A DNA stretch of 64,000 nt. Origin: Paragonimus westermani. Taxonomy: Eukaryota; Platyhelminthes; Trematoda; Plagiorchiida; Troglotrematidae. Below are positions 26,491 to 40,123 of this stretch, piece after piece. Where the stretch lies: contig QNGE01003227.1 in the NCBI GenBank assembly GCA_008508345.1, positions 25,811 through 89,810 of the forward strand, read 5' to 3'. Numbering within the stretch: the stretch's first letter is position 1; each line of letters begins with the position of its first letter. The notes beneath the pieces were generated by a model that had not been told where the DNA came from, searched no databases, and was given only the letters and a program-made list of their open reading frames with translations. A program made the position numbers and the translations under genes.

Positions 26491-26761
26491 TGCTTAGGCA
26501 TCCTTCAGAGAAGATAAAATAAGTGTCCTGTTAACCCCACTGGTTGATCTCACGACTAGGACTCCTCTCTAAGTTGAAACCACAGAAACCACCAAACAAT
26601 GTTAATCGGTAGCTGGGATGTTGATAAATAGGGATTGAGTGACATGAGGCGTATGGTCGTCGATTAGAATTAACAGAACAGTGACTGTCTCTCTTCGAAG
26701 CGATCGGGCGGTCGGAACATTACTGATAAGCCAATGTGGCCGAGTGTTCACATGTGACGAT

Positions 26762-26950
26762 TTAGTCAGTGGCGCGGTGGTCAACACAGTTACCTCCTGA
26801 AAAGGTGGCCGGAGTTCTATTCCTGGCCGTAGCAAGGATAAACACTAGTGACGAGGCATGAAAAGATAGTATTCGAATATGATGCTTCTTTTCAGAAAGG
26901 GTTGATTGAAAAAACTTTGGAAATGCGAAAGATGCGAACAAATGCAATGG
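26762..26950 (+). mobile_element. tRNA-derived SINE, head and body
   Basis: The best near-complete copy of the family in this window. Box-A-like TGGCGCGGTGGTCAACACAG is at about 26771 and box-B-like GAGTTCTATTCCTGG about 26812. The body (AGTATTCGAATATGATGCTTC …) aligns with those at 54330-54450 and 25950-26080. No poly(A) or clear target duplication was identified. It lies antisense to the host gene in its largest intron. Confidence 0.65.
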
Positions 26951-27079
26951 ATGTCCAACTCACATTAACCAACTATCTTTTGTTGTTTACCAGAACACGT
27001 CCAGGTGCTTGAACAGCAGCGCATTCGTTCATCAGCGCAGAGGGAAACAGTAAAAATACTGTATCTCCCTACGAAAATG

Positions 27080-27330
27080 TGCTATCACAGCCGTTTTTCA
27101 TCGATCGATTGCCGCATTCATGAACAAAACAGACTGACTGAAAGCTAAGGAGTTCCCCATAGAAACGGAAACAAGTCATGCCGTGTTTCCAGTTTGATCG
27201 CACCGTTTGTGAACTGTGACGTAACGTTATATGGCCCTGCCATAAAAACATTCAGCGGCATATTACACTTATCTGTTTTATGGCCCTGTTGTCGGGCCCA
27301 GCCGCTCTACCTCATTCTGTTGTAGCTCGA
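27080..27330 (+). repeat. Old diverged copy of the 552-bp repeat
   Basis: The stretch AAGTCATGCCGTGTTTCCAG to GCACCGTTTGTG aligns with 44370-44430 (ACGTCATGCTGTGTTTTGAG to GCACCATTTACG), and weaker similarity extends on both sides. This shows the 552-bp block belongs to a dispersed family and is not unique sequence. Confidence 0.5.
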
Positions 27331-30300
27331 TGTCTGATAAACACTGAAAATCATTTCAAAATGTGCACGACGGGAAGTGCTACACCCCATTCCGTTTAAG
27401 GAGACCCCACTCTCCAGGTGAACCAACATTGCTGCATTCTATTGGCTGGAATTGAGTCCCTACCCTTGTTCAAACTGCGGTGACAATCACACCGAGTCAC
27501 AAGCTTTCAGTACTATGACAGAGCGATGGACACTGGAAGTAGCTGACTACGCACGAGAATGCACCAACTGGCGTTTTACAGTGACCTACCTAAGCAAAAC
27601 AATCAGTGAATGCCCTTCACCTAACTGTTTCGGTTGGCCAGCATCAACTGAAATGTCCACCCAGAGCAGTTGAATTAAACGCAAGTTTTAATCAACTTTG
27701 GCTTTTCCCACGTTGTTTTCTCTGTAGATTTGCTTTATGAGGGTTTTCATGAATCACATTACGTACAGAGGTTATGTGCAGCCTGGCATCGTCCAAATTA
27801 CAGTAAACCCACACGATTCGATACACATCCTGAATGTATGCACACGATCATTTGCAGGTGTCGGTTATGAACAAGTGGGATACTTTCAGGGCAATTAGCA
27901 GAGAGGTGGGATATTGATGTTAAGACATCTTGTTGGAACATAAAGCTTTCCCCGTGCATCCGAGAGATGTGCATCAAGTAGAAGGTAGATGTTTGCACTC
28001 CGTGTAGAATGACCAAATTTGGTGCCGTTTTTTGAAGAAAACGCTCCACGGGCCAATAAATCTTGGAAAGTGCAATCTTTCCGTCTCTACCATAGGTCGT
28101 GCCGGCAAGAGAATCGGGCTGCATAACAACGCCACACTGGCAATCATCCCAAACTACGCACTTTAACTGACTTCATGCAGACGATCCAGTGAGTAGAGAT
28201 ATAGGCATCAGCTTTCGTTAGGATTGAAATGATTTATTGTCGAGTAACCGCTAGACTCGCGATGACGCATTGACAACCGTCCCAAATCTGTTCGGACGCC
28301 TGGTAATCCCTTCTCGTCCACAATCAAACCAGTGTGAATCCACATATTTCCTCTCCTTTGTTCAGACAACCGTTTCGCGTGACACGACTCAAATCGTAAT
28401 AGTTAGGTGTCGGTCACCAATGTCAGATATTGATTAATTAATGGGCCCGACGCGCCCAATCCATGACGAATATGCACCCGTCACGGATCACGTAGTTAAC
28501 ATCACTCACCCAGTTACTGAACGGAATGACAGGGTCTCAAGGAATTGCTGAACAGCTTGAACACCCGTAACACTAAGTGCTACATCCGTTTCTCATCAGT
28601 TTACGCGTTTTATGGTTATTACTGACGCAATTCACTTTAATTATGAAAACGCACACATCAAACATTGTGGTTCATGTCTTATCATACTCCCGAGAAAAGA
28701 GGTTCTGTAAGTCAAAAAGCAATGGTCAAAACAATACCTTGAAACTAATTCTGTGTACATGTACTGTAGAATGTTTGTTAGGTACAAAATGTTTTTGCAA
28801 ATGGAAGCATTTTCCCGGCAGTCTGCGTCGGGTGAAAATAACTTTTAGGTAAGACATCTGGCGGCCCAAGAAGAAAAGGCGGTGAACTGTGAACAATTAA
28901 GCTACTCGACTTAGCAAACCGTTTTACGCAAAGTAAGAGTCCGCGCCCAGGTGTTCATCCTCATCATTCTGGTGTACAGCGGAAGCTGTTAGTTGTACAA
29001 CAACCAGAAGTAGTTCAACTGAGTCGGGAGGGGGAAACCGAAAACGGATGGTGCATCAAGTCGGCATTGCGTAGAAGAGGACAACGCAGTTCAATTTATT
29101 CGCTAGGTTTTGTGACGACCACCGAATTGATTGCCTTCAAATGGCGCAACCTAAACCAATGTTCTCAAACAGGCTCATGTTGTCCACTTCTCACCCTGAT
29201 AAAGAAGCAAGCTTCTAACGATGTGATATAATCCAAGGTGAACAACGGTATCAATTTCCAACAGTAGCTTAAGTTTTAATATTCACCTTAATTTTCACAG
29301 TCTGAGTTCAAGGTCAAGGAAGAAATTTATGCACCCATTGTTCAGTTTCAGTCCAGGTTAGTAAAATCGATATGATGATAGTAGCCTCGGAAACAGCTAT
29401 CGCAACTTTGGTAGCGCAGCCATGGGCGGGTCCACACATTGCAAAGTATGAGTCCAAGTGGCATAAATTTCAAGCTTAAAGATTCATCCGCGGATACGTT
29501 TCTGTAACCAACAACTGACCTATCTGTCTTGCAAATTTAGATACTACATTCGGCATGGGTAAAGCAAAAGCCACTTTACACCTAAACAACCAAGTGAATC
29601 GGCCACATTTTGTTTGTGAACCCCAGAAAAGTTGTTTGTCAGTCCTAATATTTCGACCTATACTTTTCTTCATGAGATGTAGTTTCCTGAGTCCTCCAGA
29701 ACTGACCGAATTTGGGTCGACAATTGCTGCGTATCCGTACCCCTAACTTGAGCACGTTCTAGAACAGCCAAGTGGTCATCTCGACTACCGTTCCAACGAC
29801 GAATCCCACACGATTAGAGCCGACCCCGCTGCAGCCCATTAGACGGGATGAATGTGGGCCCATCCGACAATTAGGTCGTCTACTTGACTCCTCTTAGTTT
29901 AGACGAGGGGACAAGAGAACAAATACAGAAAAACATATCCAGAGTAATCCGAGTGTGTATGCGGTTTGCTGACGGGGCTGATCGAGGCAGACAACCAATT
30001 GGTTAAACCACGGTTCAAGAGAGAGATCTGTAGGGTTTCTATAACTAACTGTGGGAATAGTTATAAACCTCACGCCCTCTGGGTAACACCGCGTAACAAA
30101 ATTGTACGAGCGTTCTGTATTCCTGAAAGAACTTCCTAACTACTGAACCGATAACGACCGTTTTCCGCAAGGAACGAACAAATACTACAAAAGGTCGTAA
30201 GCCGGACTCAAACTGAACAATTTTTGTACTTAATGGATTATGCACATAAGTACGAAAAATGGCGACGACATAACTGTACAACCACCGTAGGTTGCTAGAG

Positions 30301-31905
30301 CTCACCTAAATTGATTTTATTCCCAAACGAAACACCATGAATTTCCACAACTAATAAGCAAGGCTGAATCAGTCACCAATTAAACAAAAGAATCTTATAG
30401 ACCTTCTTAACCTCTGTTTAACGTCCGTCCCACAGGTCATGTTGTGACTGATGTTAAGTGTCTGACCCTGAGGCAGTTTTAGTGAGTGGGAAGCAAGTCG
30501 TAACATTCGCCGTTTTTCTCGCTTTGATAAGACTGTCGTCCTTTTCGGTTCGCTTGTACCCTGCTAGCCTGCAGATGGATTATATATATGCGCCCAACAG
30601 ATTTAATGTATCAATAGAGTTTGACTGAATGTTGACAGAAAGCCATAATATGTGGATATCATGTTGTCACGTTTTGACTCAGTCGGACAGCTTTGATTAC
30701 AAATAGGAAGCTGCTCGCGCGATGCCATAACGTAGGGCAGCGTGCTGTCATGTGATTGATGCCATTTGTTGTGTGCATGACCCACTGGGCTTCCGGTTCA
30801 TGTTTATCGGCTTTTACCACCATCCCAGATTGTTGTCGTGCCCCCGTCCTTCAGAGAAACGCTGTCTCTAGGTCCTTTTACTCCGCTGCACATTACACTC
30901 AGGTCTCGACTTATACACGATGCACTAGATCAAGGACAAGAGGCTACTGCAAACAACACTACCACCCGTCCGTTAACGTCGTCAATATGAACATAGTGGC
31001 CTTGAGAGCAGCGGCCTTAAAAAATGTTTGTCATTATGAGCCGAGTTTTTGAAGCAATTACGAATTTTCGTTCGCCAAATGTGTCAAGTGTCTTTAGAAT
31101 AACCTACAGTTACCTATTTTTGAAAGCCTGTTTTGCCAAACATGAACCCCGAATTCTTGTGCGACTGAACCAAATTACCAAATGGTGAAACGATCGGAAG
31201 CTGAGTTGCTTTGTGGTGTGCTACCTCTCAGTACACTGAACGCTTCTCCGACGCAACAACGCTCAGTTTGGGAAAGAACCGGAATATTGGCGATAGGGAA
31301 ATAACAATAACAATCCAACAGTCATATGCCTACTTCGAATGGTCTGTTCAATGCATTTTCAGGACAAACAGAGGTTATCTGTCCACACGTTGGCCAACCT
31401 GGGAAAATAGCAGAATAACCACAACTGGAGATTTTTCTAACGTACAAGCAAAATTTGACAGCCGTGAGTTCCAAGTGCAATACTACCGAATCACGCGGGT
31501 CACTGAGAAAGCCGTCGACGAGACCACCTAGTTGCTCTAGAGTATACATTTCCCGAATGTTCTAGTGTTAAGACATTAAGCGTGGGACAGCGTGAAACTG
31601 CAAAATCTCGTTTTATTCGTCTTGTACTCCTTCGGGATTTATAGTTTTCGGTTGTTCTGGTGTTCAGTTTAAGCCGACTTTCATCACCCGCATCTATCGG
31701 ACTTGTTTACAGCTTATTCACCTCTATGTCTGTGACTTCCAAATATCAACTACAACCCGCAGTCAATAAACAGAGCATTTAGACTACAAGTACCGATGTA
31801 AAAATTAAACCCACTCAACAGTAAAATGTACAGATACCATATCAAGTGGTTCTCTCCGTACCGAGGCGCAAAGATACTTCAAAGCCCAAGGGGCAAATGA
31901 CTCAC

Positions 31906-32173
31906 TCGTGAAAAGAAGTGTCTGGTCCTAAAGTAGCTCCACATCCCGGCCAATCACATACTTGGCCTGCTATCAGTAAATTCTTGATTGAATCCATTGA
32001 ACATGCAGAAGAATTATCGTTAACCACGGAAGTTCTGTTACCAACGTTATGATTGCTAAAAAGGTCAGTCAAAGCGTTGTGTTCCGGTGAGCACGATAGC
32101 AAGAGACCTCGCTCTTCCAGAGAATTCCGCAGCTGTTCCAAACCGTTGACCAGCAGTTGTTCATGGAAGGTTT
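31906..32173 (-). CDS. FoxP: FoxP exon 2: linker and first half of the zinc finger
   Basis: A 268-nt exon, two bases plus 88 codons plus two bases. It follows a strong acceptor (CATTCTGTCAG) and ends CACGA|GTGAGT. The opening AA completes a Glu codon started by the last G of exon 1, and the closing GA is completed by exon 3. Its C-terminal part reads QVCDWPGC, the signature of the FOXP zinc finger (vertebrate VCKWPGC). With exon 3 this gives C-X4-C-X12-H-X4-H, exactly the family spacing. The upstream part is Leu/Asn/Ser-rich linker. In FOXP proteins the finger and zipper act together in dimerisation and corepressor recruitment in the nucleus. The downstream stop in this frame lies directly after the donor, which confirms the splice. 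Confidence 0.9.
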
Positions 32174-35100
32174 CTGACAGAATGAACATGGACAAAAGTC
32201 AACATTGAATGTAATGCATGAGTGTTAGGTAGATACGGGAACGCAGTGACCGACTATATGTTACACACATGCCCTTCAGGAATTCGGCGTCACCAATCTC
32301 CCATTAATCTTACAATTTTACAGCTGCGGAATTACAGTTAAGGCTTTGCAGAAAAAGACAGTTTTTTGTCACTATACGAGCTAGCTTATATGTGGCAGTA
32401 TGCAGACATCCAAGGAACAACTGAAGATGACGTTTAGGTGCACATACATCGGCGCTTGGAGCAGACGGGAAAATACAGACTGACATATACGGACTGTATG
32501 TACTGTCCATTAAAAATGTCCATCATTCAGACACCGCAGGTGATCTATATCGGCGTTGCTAGGGTTCTGAGTTACATACAGCTACTTCTACGACAATGGA
32601 TGTTCCCAGTGGGATACTTTTCATCTAGTACCAGATGATGTCACTTCAGGTGGTAGTATGACAGCAAGATAAGAGGTTGAAAGTCACATTCAGTATCTTA
32701 AGGTTTATCACATGTGCTATGGTTACGGTGAGCTTCGCACAACAAATTTTTAGAGAATAGTTATAGCCAAATAAATCGAGTAAAAAACGGAAAGTACATA
32801 TTGACGCATTTTAAGCTGAAAAGTTAAAGTACTAGGTCGTAGAATCGTTGAAGACCGTCAAAGAAGAAGCAGGAAAGGAAGAGTTTCTATTGACTCAAAC
32901 GAAGCACGTTTATGATGGCTAGCTGGAAAAATCCTCAGTAGTGAACGGTACTACGTTGACAGTAGCACATTGCGAATGGAATGTAAGTCGCGACAGTCTT
33001 CCAACGCCAACTATTCAAAAGGCTGATCTGTTTGCCTAATGCATAATGGTTGCCTGCCCATTCTATTTCTTATTCCGTATGAGGCATCAGATGACACTGA
33101 AACGAAAACTGCTGCAGTCTGTCTCAGGCATGGCGATGTTCGAGGTACCCTTGGACAACGGGAATGTGCTTCCTGGCAGATAGACGTGAAAATTCACAAC
33201 AAATTGTTATCCTCTGAGTGCAAATGAGCTTGATAGAGAAAGTTCGGTAAAGTACACCACTGCGAACGAAACATGTTGAGGAGATTGGTTCCTTTCCAGA
33301 AAAAAAAAGTTGAACAATGGCAATGCCGATCGGTGATTATGTCCGAATGGAAGGTCATATTTTGGTGGACGTGTACACTGGCAATAGCTCGTAAACATTT
33401 ATTCCAAACCTGACACACCCACGGCAAACTGATGCGTAATCCGTAGAGCACAAATCACACTCGATTGTTACGATTCATAGTTCTTGCTCAGGAAAACCCA
33501 CTCTCCAGGATTAGCCTCGTTTTTGGCCTGTATCTGACAAGTGTAAGCGAGGGCGAAACCAGCTATTCAGAGTTTATCACTGAGAGGTAATAACACCGTT
33601 CAGACATGGCATCGGCTGAGTCAATGAGAATTTGACATGTAACAATTCAGCTGATTCAACTGCTCACGTTTCTATCCGTGGATTGAGTATGATCAGATTG
33701 GTTGGTGGAAGTATTTTGCGGGCAACCTGTCCAGTTAAAAAGTTTTGTCCGCAAGCACATGCCCTTTTAATGATGTTTACTCAAGCCTCCCCAATCTCCA
33801 GAAAGATACATCAGCACGGAACTTAAGACAACTCACTCAGTAAGGCATTCTCGGTGTCTCATTACCAAACATTTACAATCTTGGCTACGAGTGGTTGCGT
33901 CAGCAAGCCACCGGTGCCGTGAAACAAAAGTGTGAGGATGGCTGCCGCATGCAGATGTGTGAGCCTCTAATTCACTTTCTGCTTATCCCTAAATAACTCT
34001 TGTCTCCTCTTTCTCCATCTGTGTCCTACTGCACTTGGCACTGATCAGTCAACATTGCTCCTCACAGCAGAAATAAGATTTGTTGTGACATGTTGACATT
34101 TCGTTAACTCTCTCTAACTTGCAAACGTAAAACATCGGACCGACCGAAACAAACAACTACTAGACACGCATACAACCGCACCAAGTATCATGTAACCCGG
34201 ACACCGATAGGTTGTCTGAGACACTTTTGTGTACACAACACCGGTTGTCCGGTTCAAATAACTGCTGCTTCCCACAAAGCTAGTAACTGGGTTTCAACTG
34301 CACATCGGTATCATGAGTGGTATAACTGGGTCAACTTGGTAACCTGTTGTCACGATCTTTCCGGTTGCAGATGACGTGAGACTTTGAGCGCCTGGTCCAC
34401 CTGGTTGAGACTGGTGGGTCATCGGTTGTTTCGACCATTTCGGGAGGTTTTCGGTCACTCACTATAACAGTTGTCGATTTAAATGATCTGTGCAAGCGCC
34501 GCTGCAACTGCAAGTGAACCTGGTACACAACGTGGAAGGCAGAAAAGTTGACAGAACTCCAATTGGTTGACTCCAAATCACATTTCATTAACCGGACGGC
34601 CTTTCGCATTGATCCAATAAACACGGTGAGCACCTCTTTTCAAATCTTATCAACTTCATGTGAACAAACTTCGGATACTCTCGTCAGCCGTAAACGTGAC
34701 TAGCATTTTTCAAACTTACCAACCCCGTCTGCGGTTTTCTCGACCTTTTCAAAGTCTTCATCTACTTTATCTTCTCCTATTGTGTGCCACCCATGTGCAC
34801 AAGTTTGCTGTAATGTTCACCCTGTTCTACTTGCCGAATCTTGAGCGAGAAACCATTCGGACGAACCTCAGGAGCTTTGAGGCTGTCGGGAACTATGTAA
34901 CATCATCCGACGACAATGCTTTGTTGACAGAAGTGTGCCGTGTGAAACTATGGCTAGTACTGAACAACCTTCGTAAATGTCCGTCGTTTCAAGGACTATT
35001 GCTCGTTAACTTCACTGTATTCATAGCGACCAGTGATTTGCCTCGAGTGTCGGATAGCTTATGTGATTGTTTACGCATTGAGTCTGCGATGAACTGCGGT

Positions 35101-38100
35101 GCTGGGGTCCAAAGGGGCTACATTGACCACACACGGAACTGTATGCCCCTGCAGACAACCGCTGTGATTAAAATAACCGCTTGTACTCTAGAGATCGAGA
35201 GACGCTAGTAACAGGGAGCATTTTCCATAACTATATAGCATCGGAATGAGATTTCAGTTTTACGGAGATTTGCTGTGTCACGCCGATGCATCATACACCA
35301 CTGAACTAAATAATGGACACAGGGGTTAGGGACACCCAACCAACGTAGATCGCGAAAAACCGCAGGGTAAACGCCGTTGATCCGCTGTACCCTTACGCGC
35401 GGGGGCTTGTACCTCGGTGTCGAACGTTTTGGTGACCTTTGCTCGGCGCCTGAGACTGTCAGACTTGTAGATGTTTTCAAAGCGTAATGCGTTGCTCACC
35501 GGGTCGTGTGACTGAGCGTCTTACTCTGGTAACGGTACACTGTTGGACCAAAATATGAACAACACATTTAACATGAATTTACTCCGAAAATGGCTGTTGC
35601 GGTACTCGCCTATGGATACTACGTTGGTTGGCTATGATCGGAAATTACCTCGCCGAATCGTCTTTTTATGCCGTTGATGTGACCTACAGTGTCTTTCTGT
35701 TTGGATCACTGCCATGCAATCAAAATAACCAATGAGAAATGTTAGAGAAGCAATCTGATAGCCCTGCCAAGTGTTCGGATAAGAGGACACTAAAAATGAC
35801 CCATGGGTCAGATGATCGAGCAGGTCAAGCTAAGCAGCCAGCGTTGTGAAACGAAGCGAACTTCCAATTGGAGTGCGGTGAACATGCGGGGCATTAGCAT
35901 CATGTACCAGTAACACTTGTACGAGTAACACTGGGAGCTAACGCGCTTGTAGTGAGTCATTGTAAATCGAACCAATAACAGTGTGATCGGCCGCCCCACT
36001 CTTTTCAATTGCCCAGGACGCTCCATGCATGAGTCCAATCACCAGCACTTTGTAACCTGGACATATCAATATCAACGTTGAATGTCTCATCTCTAAATCT
36101 GCAATGTCTACACTGTCCCGTCCAACATCACAATAAAGAGTTGTGTGTCAGTAGTCCGTCTTACACATCACAACCGATCGTTGTTTGTACTGCTCAGTAG
36201 GCCGGACACTGCGAAAGTGAATTGAATCGAGTGAACGAGTGGCTGGATGTGCTTTATTCAGCAAAGTTTGTGTGCGATCGGTACCAAGAGACCAACGCTA
36301 AAAAAATTGTATTCATTCTGAGAAGGTGAATATTGAGAGAGTACAACAGACCGGGAATGAGGGAAATGCCGTTCTCTCGGCTGGTCCGCGTCGGTTAAAC
36401 GACGTTGATTGTCCTTGATCACTTTCATTGTTCTACTGGACAAACCGAAACTGAAATGGCTAACCATATTTAAATCGGCTCAAGTTTTTCTTTAGAATGT
36501 TGTTAAAACACCCATATGGAAAATTTTCCAATCTAGTTCGCTAAACTAACGTCATCCTTACGATGCATCACAACCACAAGACACGGGCATATGCGAAGTG
36601 TAGGAAGAACTGGCAGGAATCAAAGATCACAGGCCGGGGTGGAAAACATTAGGTGCGAAGTCTCTATTCGCGTTACGGACGTCCATCAATTTGCCCAACA
36701 AATTTAGTGTTGACAAAATCCTGGTTTTTGACGCGTCTCACTCAGGCTAACCTCATTCTCGCCGTCTGTGTCTAACGCAGTGAAGCAGAATAAATGTGCA
36801 CATAACACACACGTGCATTTAGTCGCCACTATGTTTGGTCTACTGTTGTTTGTTTTGTTGTTTGCCAGTGCCCCTCGCGCGTGTTGACGCGTCTAGCCAC
36901 CGCAAGGTAGGAGGCACAAGACACAGTTAGCGGACAGCTGCTATCGATCTGTCTCGCGTGACGTGCGTCGGCCTGCCTAACTGCCCATTGCGTGTACGCA
37001 CAGTGGAAGACAATAACTCAGATGTTCGCGCGCACACACACACACAAAACATGGATGCACGCATAACGCAGCCTGGGGCCCTGGAATCACGGGATCGACA
37101 GGGCTGCGGACCGGACAGAATGGAGGAAATGATGAAACAGGCAATGGGGCTGAAGAGATCGAGTTCACCATGACACAACGGGTATGGTATGCGGGTTCTT
37201 GTATGGAAAGTAATAGGTAGTAGACGCGCATGCTCACATCTAGACAAGGTGATCGCACCGTCTACATGAACGGTTTTTCTTCAGGCTATACCGACAAGCT
37301 CTCCACCATGTGTGGAGCAGTAGTCAAAATATAACCTGGCCATTGGGAAACCCACGCGGGTGTATGAATGGGGGTGAGTACCTAATACGGGTAACCACCT
37401 TGAGGTCACCGTTTGATGCGTTGCCATGGTTGCCTCATCCGACTGAAAGGACGGCAGCCAGTCATACCTGACTTCAACTACCAAAACACTGCACCCAATG
37501 GGACGGAAACTTTCTGGAAGAAGATGAACCAAGAGATTGGTACCGAAACCGTCCGAACATTTTGTATCCAGCTACTAGATGCGTAGAAAAGCACCGTAAG
37601 ACAACGGTTAGGACAAAAAAGCCATCAACAGTGGGATCTGTTAAAGAAAGCCTTTAAATGACTTTCATCAATCATGGTCAAAGTCAGAATGGGATATATC
37701 AAGGAACCACTGGAATTATGCAGAGCAAAGACATTCAAGTGAACACCGGAAATCGCAATTTGAACGATGCCTGGCACTTATCAAGATGAATTATAGGAAC
37801 TGTTGTAACTGGTTGACAAATTTCAGATCTCGGTTGCACACAATCACTGCAGAGTCGCACCTCGAGTTTTAAGAATTAATCGTAAAAAATGTTGCATCAA
37901 CGCAAGGGAAATGTTCGAACGACTAACTTATGTATTTTCGTATTAAGGCCATCATTGGCAAAGCTTAGGTGAAATTCTGACAGAACGAATAGTCGGCGGA
38001 ATGCTTCCAGAAGTTGCATGTACAGAAGTTTGATGGGAATGTAGCTTCGCGTTCGGTTACTATGTTGGTAACTAGGTGAGCTGAGTTGCCCAACAGCGAA

Positions 38101-40123
38101 ACAAGAACAGGCTTAGAGACCGCGGTGTCTGTGAATACGTAGATAAACGGTTGCTCATCGGGAACGTTATTCTTTCCTTCTTTCCTCTACCTCGCTTTTC
38201 ACTACCCACCTGGTGTTGGTCCCAATGCCAATCGTTCACCAGAGGCCAACGACATGGGGGGTGTTGAATGTGGATAGCACCGGGGAGTTGACCGCTACCT
38301 CTCTTAGCTGCATCCGACGCGCCTAGACCGTAGCAGACAGACGTGCGGGTGGAGGCACTCAAATTTGCCATTCACGCATAACGGTGCGAAACAGAGAATG
38401 ACATACAGAGAACGACATATACGTACAAGCGAACACACAAACACAAATACAACAATATGCAGATCAAATCACATTTGCCAAGGCCAGACAGACAACAAAC
38501 ACGGAAATGGGATAAGCTAAACATTCGCTCCCGGCCCAGACAGTGTACGCAATGTGCACCTTAGCGACGAGCGCGCGTAAACACAACGCCATTGTTGGTG
38601 GTATGTGACCTAGATACGGACAAGACAATCACCAGAAGACAATTTAGAATTAGAAACCAAGGTGAAAGGAAGAACAAGTGGAACCGAGGACGAATATGTG
38701 GCATGTAGAAGGAAATAAGTGATAACTGGGGAGTCTTTGAAACTCATCAGCTGAACGGGTGTTAGTCTAGCTGAACTACGCGTAGCTCAGGGCCTTACGG
38801 GTCTGGTTTAGCAAAATCGTACTACGGACAAATAAACGTTTGTTGGTGGGGTGTTTGGACTGAACAGAGAAGCCATCGCACACGGATATGCTGCTCTTGC
38901 GTTCGTAAATAGGGTCCATATCGTTTTGCTTAGCGGAGAAGAAACGTCAGGACATAACCTACATTCATTAGATCAACCGAGGACTCTGCCAAAAAATCCA
39001 CCTACATAGCCCGTGACAACGACTCCATACACACTTTTCTGTGTAATGACTAAACCTCAAGTACATGGTATGTTCGTCTGTGCCTCAGGCAAATGAAACA
39101 ATCGATCGTAGAAGTACTCTCCTAAACTAAAATCAACCATATCGATAATGTGCACACACTGCCAACCTTAGTTACACCGACTACATCGATGCGTCTACAG
39201 AAAGAAATCCATTGACTAAGTAGTTACTGAAGCAATCATGTTGCAGGTAGCCTTATGGATTGGACGAGGCTTCATTACAATGTGTTCTACAGTTGAAAGC
39301 CAAATGCAACCGCTTAAGAGTCACAATCGATGGATCAGGAGCCAAGGACAAACCGTTAAAAGCTGAAAGCGATCTTTCGAGGATATGTTGGGTCTTAAAC
39401 GACGCCCCTGGTATTCGAACGGCAAGAAACACGGTAGTTATTGGCGGTCAGTGTAAAAGTCTGCCTAACTTGCCATGGTTCACCTCACTACCTTCTTCGA
39501 TTTACTTAAACACAACAGCATAAGGACCAGTTGATTTTTAACGAATCGTTCACAACTGAAAGGCCGTCATCCAGTTTCGGTCCAGCTTACGGAAAGTCTT
39601 CAATACAGACGGATAAGAGCATACTAAAATTGAGCAACATCGACAGATCTGACACTGTGAAACATTAACAGTTACCACTAAGACCACCAAGGGTTAGTGG
39701 GCCGTCTTACAATTACGCTGAAATGTACGTGTTAAAGCAATTAAGGTGCGTTAAATTACGAGTGTTCTATGTGAAACTTGTCAAAAGGCATCACTAGAGT
39801 AAATATATGCGATACGCCCGGGAAATCTTGGCAGGATAGTCGGTGGATTCCATAAGAGACAACACGCCGGGTGGATGAGTAAGAATGTGAAATTTTTGAG
39901 CTTCTGGTTTGGCTTCTTAGTTCAGGTCGAAAGGCGCTTGCCGCGTTTGAGAAGGCTGTTCCCAGCGCTGATTCGAACTCAACCGGAGCAGACTTTTCAT
40001 AAATGGATTTATCCTGGTTTAACAGGCCTACTAAGCTGAATCTAATGAAAATAAAACATGGGCAAACGCGGATATTGGAATTAGTTATGCCAGTCTATGA
40101 TGAAGGAAACAAGTGTAACTTAC
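32174..40123 (-). other. FoxP intron between exons 1 and 2 (7950 bp)
   Basis: A phase-1 intron on the minus strand. No retroelement was recognised in it, in contrast to the other introns. It contains the longest unexplained plus-strand frame of the window (34660-35208, 182 residues, no domain, no Kozak or splice support) and a minus-strand frame at 34633-34331 with only a weak donor. A short CA run lies at 37032-37046. Everything else is featureless to me. Confidence 0.7.

Larger units (their letters stand above)
12389..31905 (-). other. FoxP intron between exons 2 and 3 (19,517 bp)
   Basis: This intron splits the zinc finger between its cysteine pair and its histidine pair. It carries a dead Gypsy element (about 14-16.8 kb), a tRNA-like sequence (18520-18599), a SINE/LINE chimera (18.8-19.34 kb), SINE copies near 26 kb and an old copy of the 552-bp repeat near 27.1 kb. 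Between these, 17-18.3, 19.4-25.9 and 27.4-31.9 kb hold only short frames without recognisable domains. An exon here would have to be phase 2-2, and none was found. Confidence 0.8.

Noticed and set aside
34660..35208. 182-residue plus-strand open frame in the FoxP intron
   Set aside because: Long for chance, but it has no domain, no repeat homology, no splice or start context and an odd Leu/Cys-rich composition. One such frame in 64 kb is not surprising.
36927..37258. Overlapping long frames on both strands near the CA repeat
   Set aside because: Frames open on both strands at once over GC-richer simple sequence are expected by chance; no homology seen.
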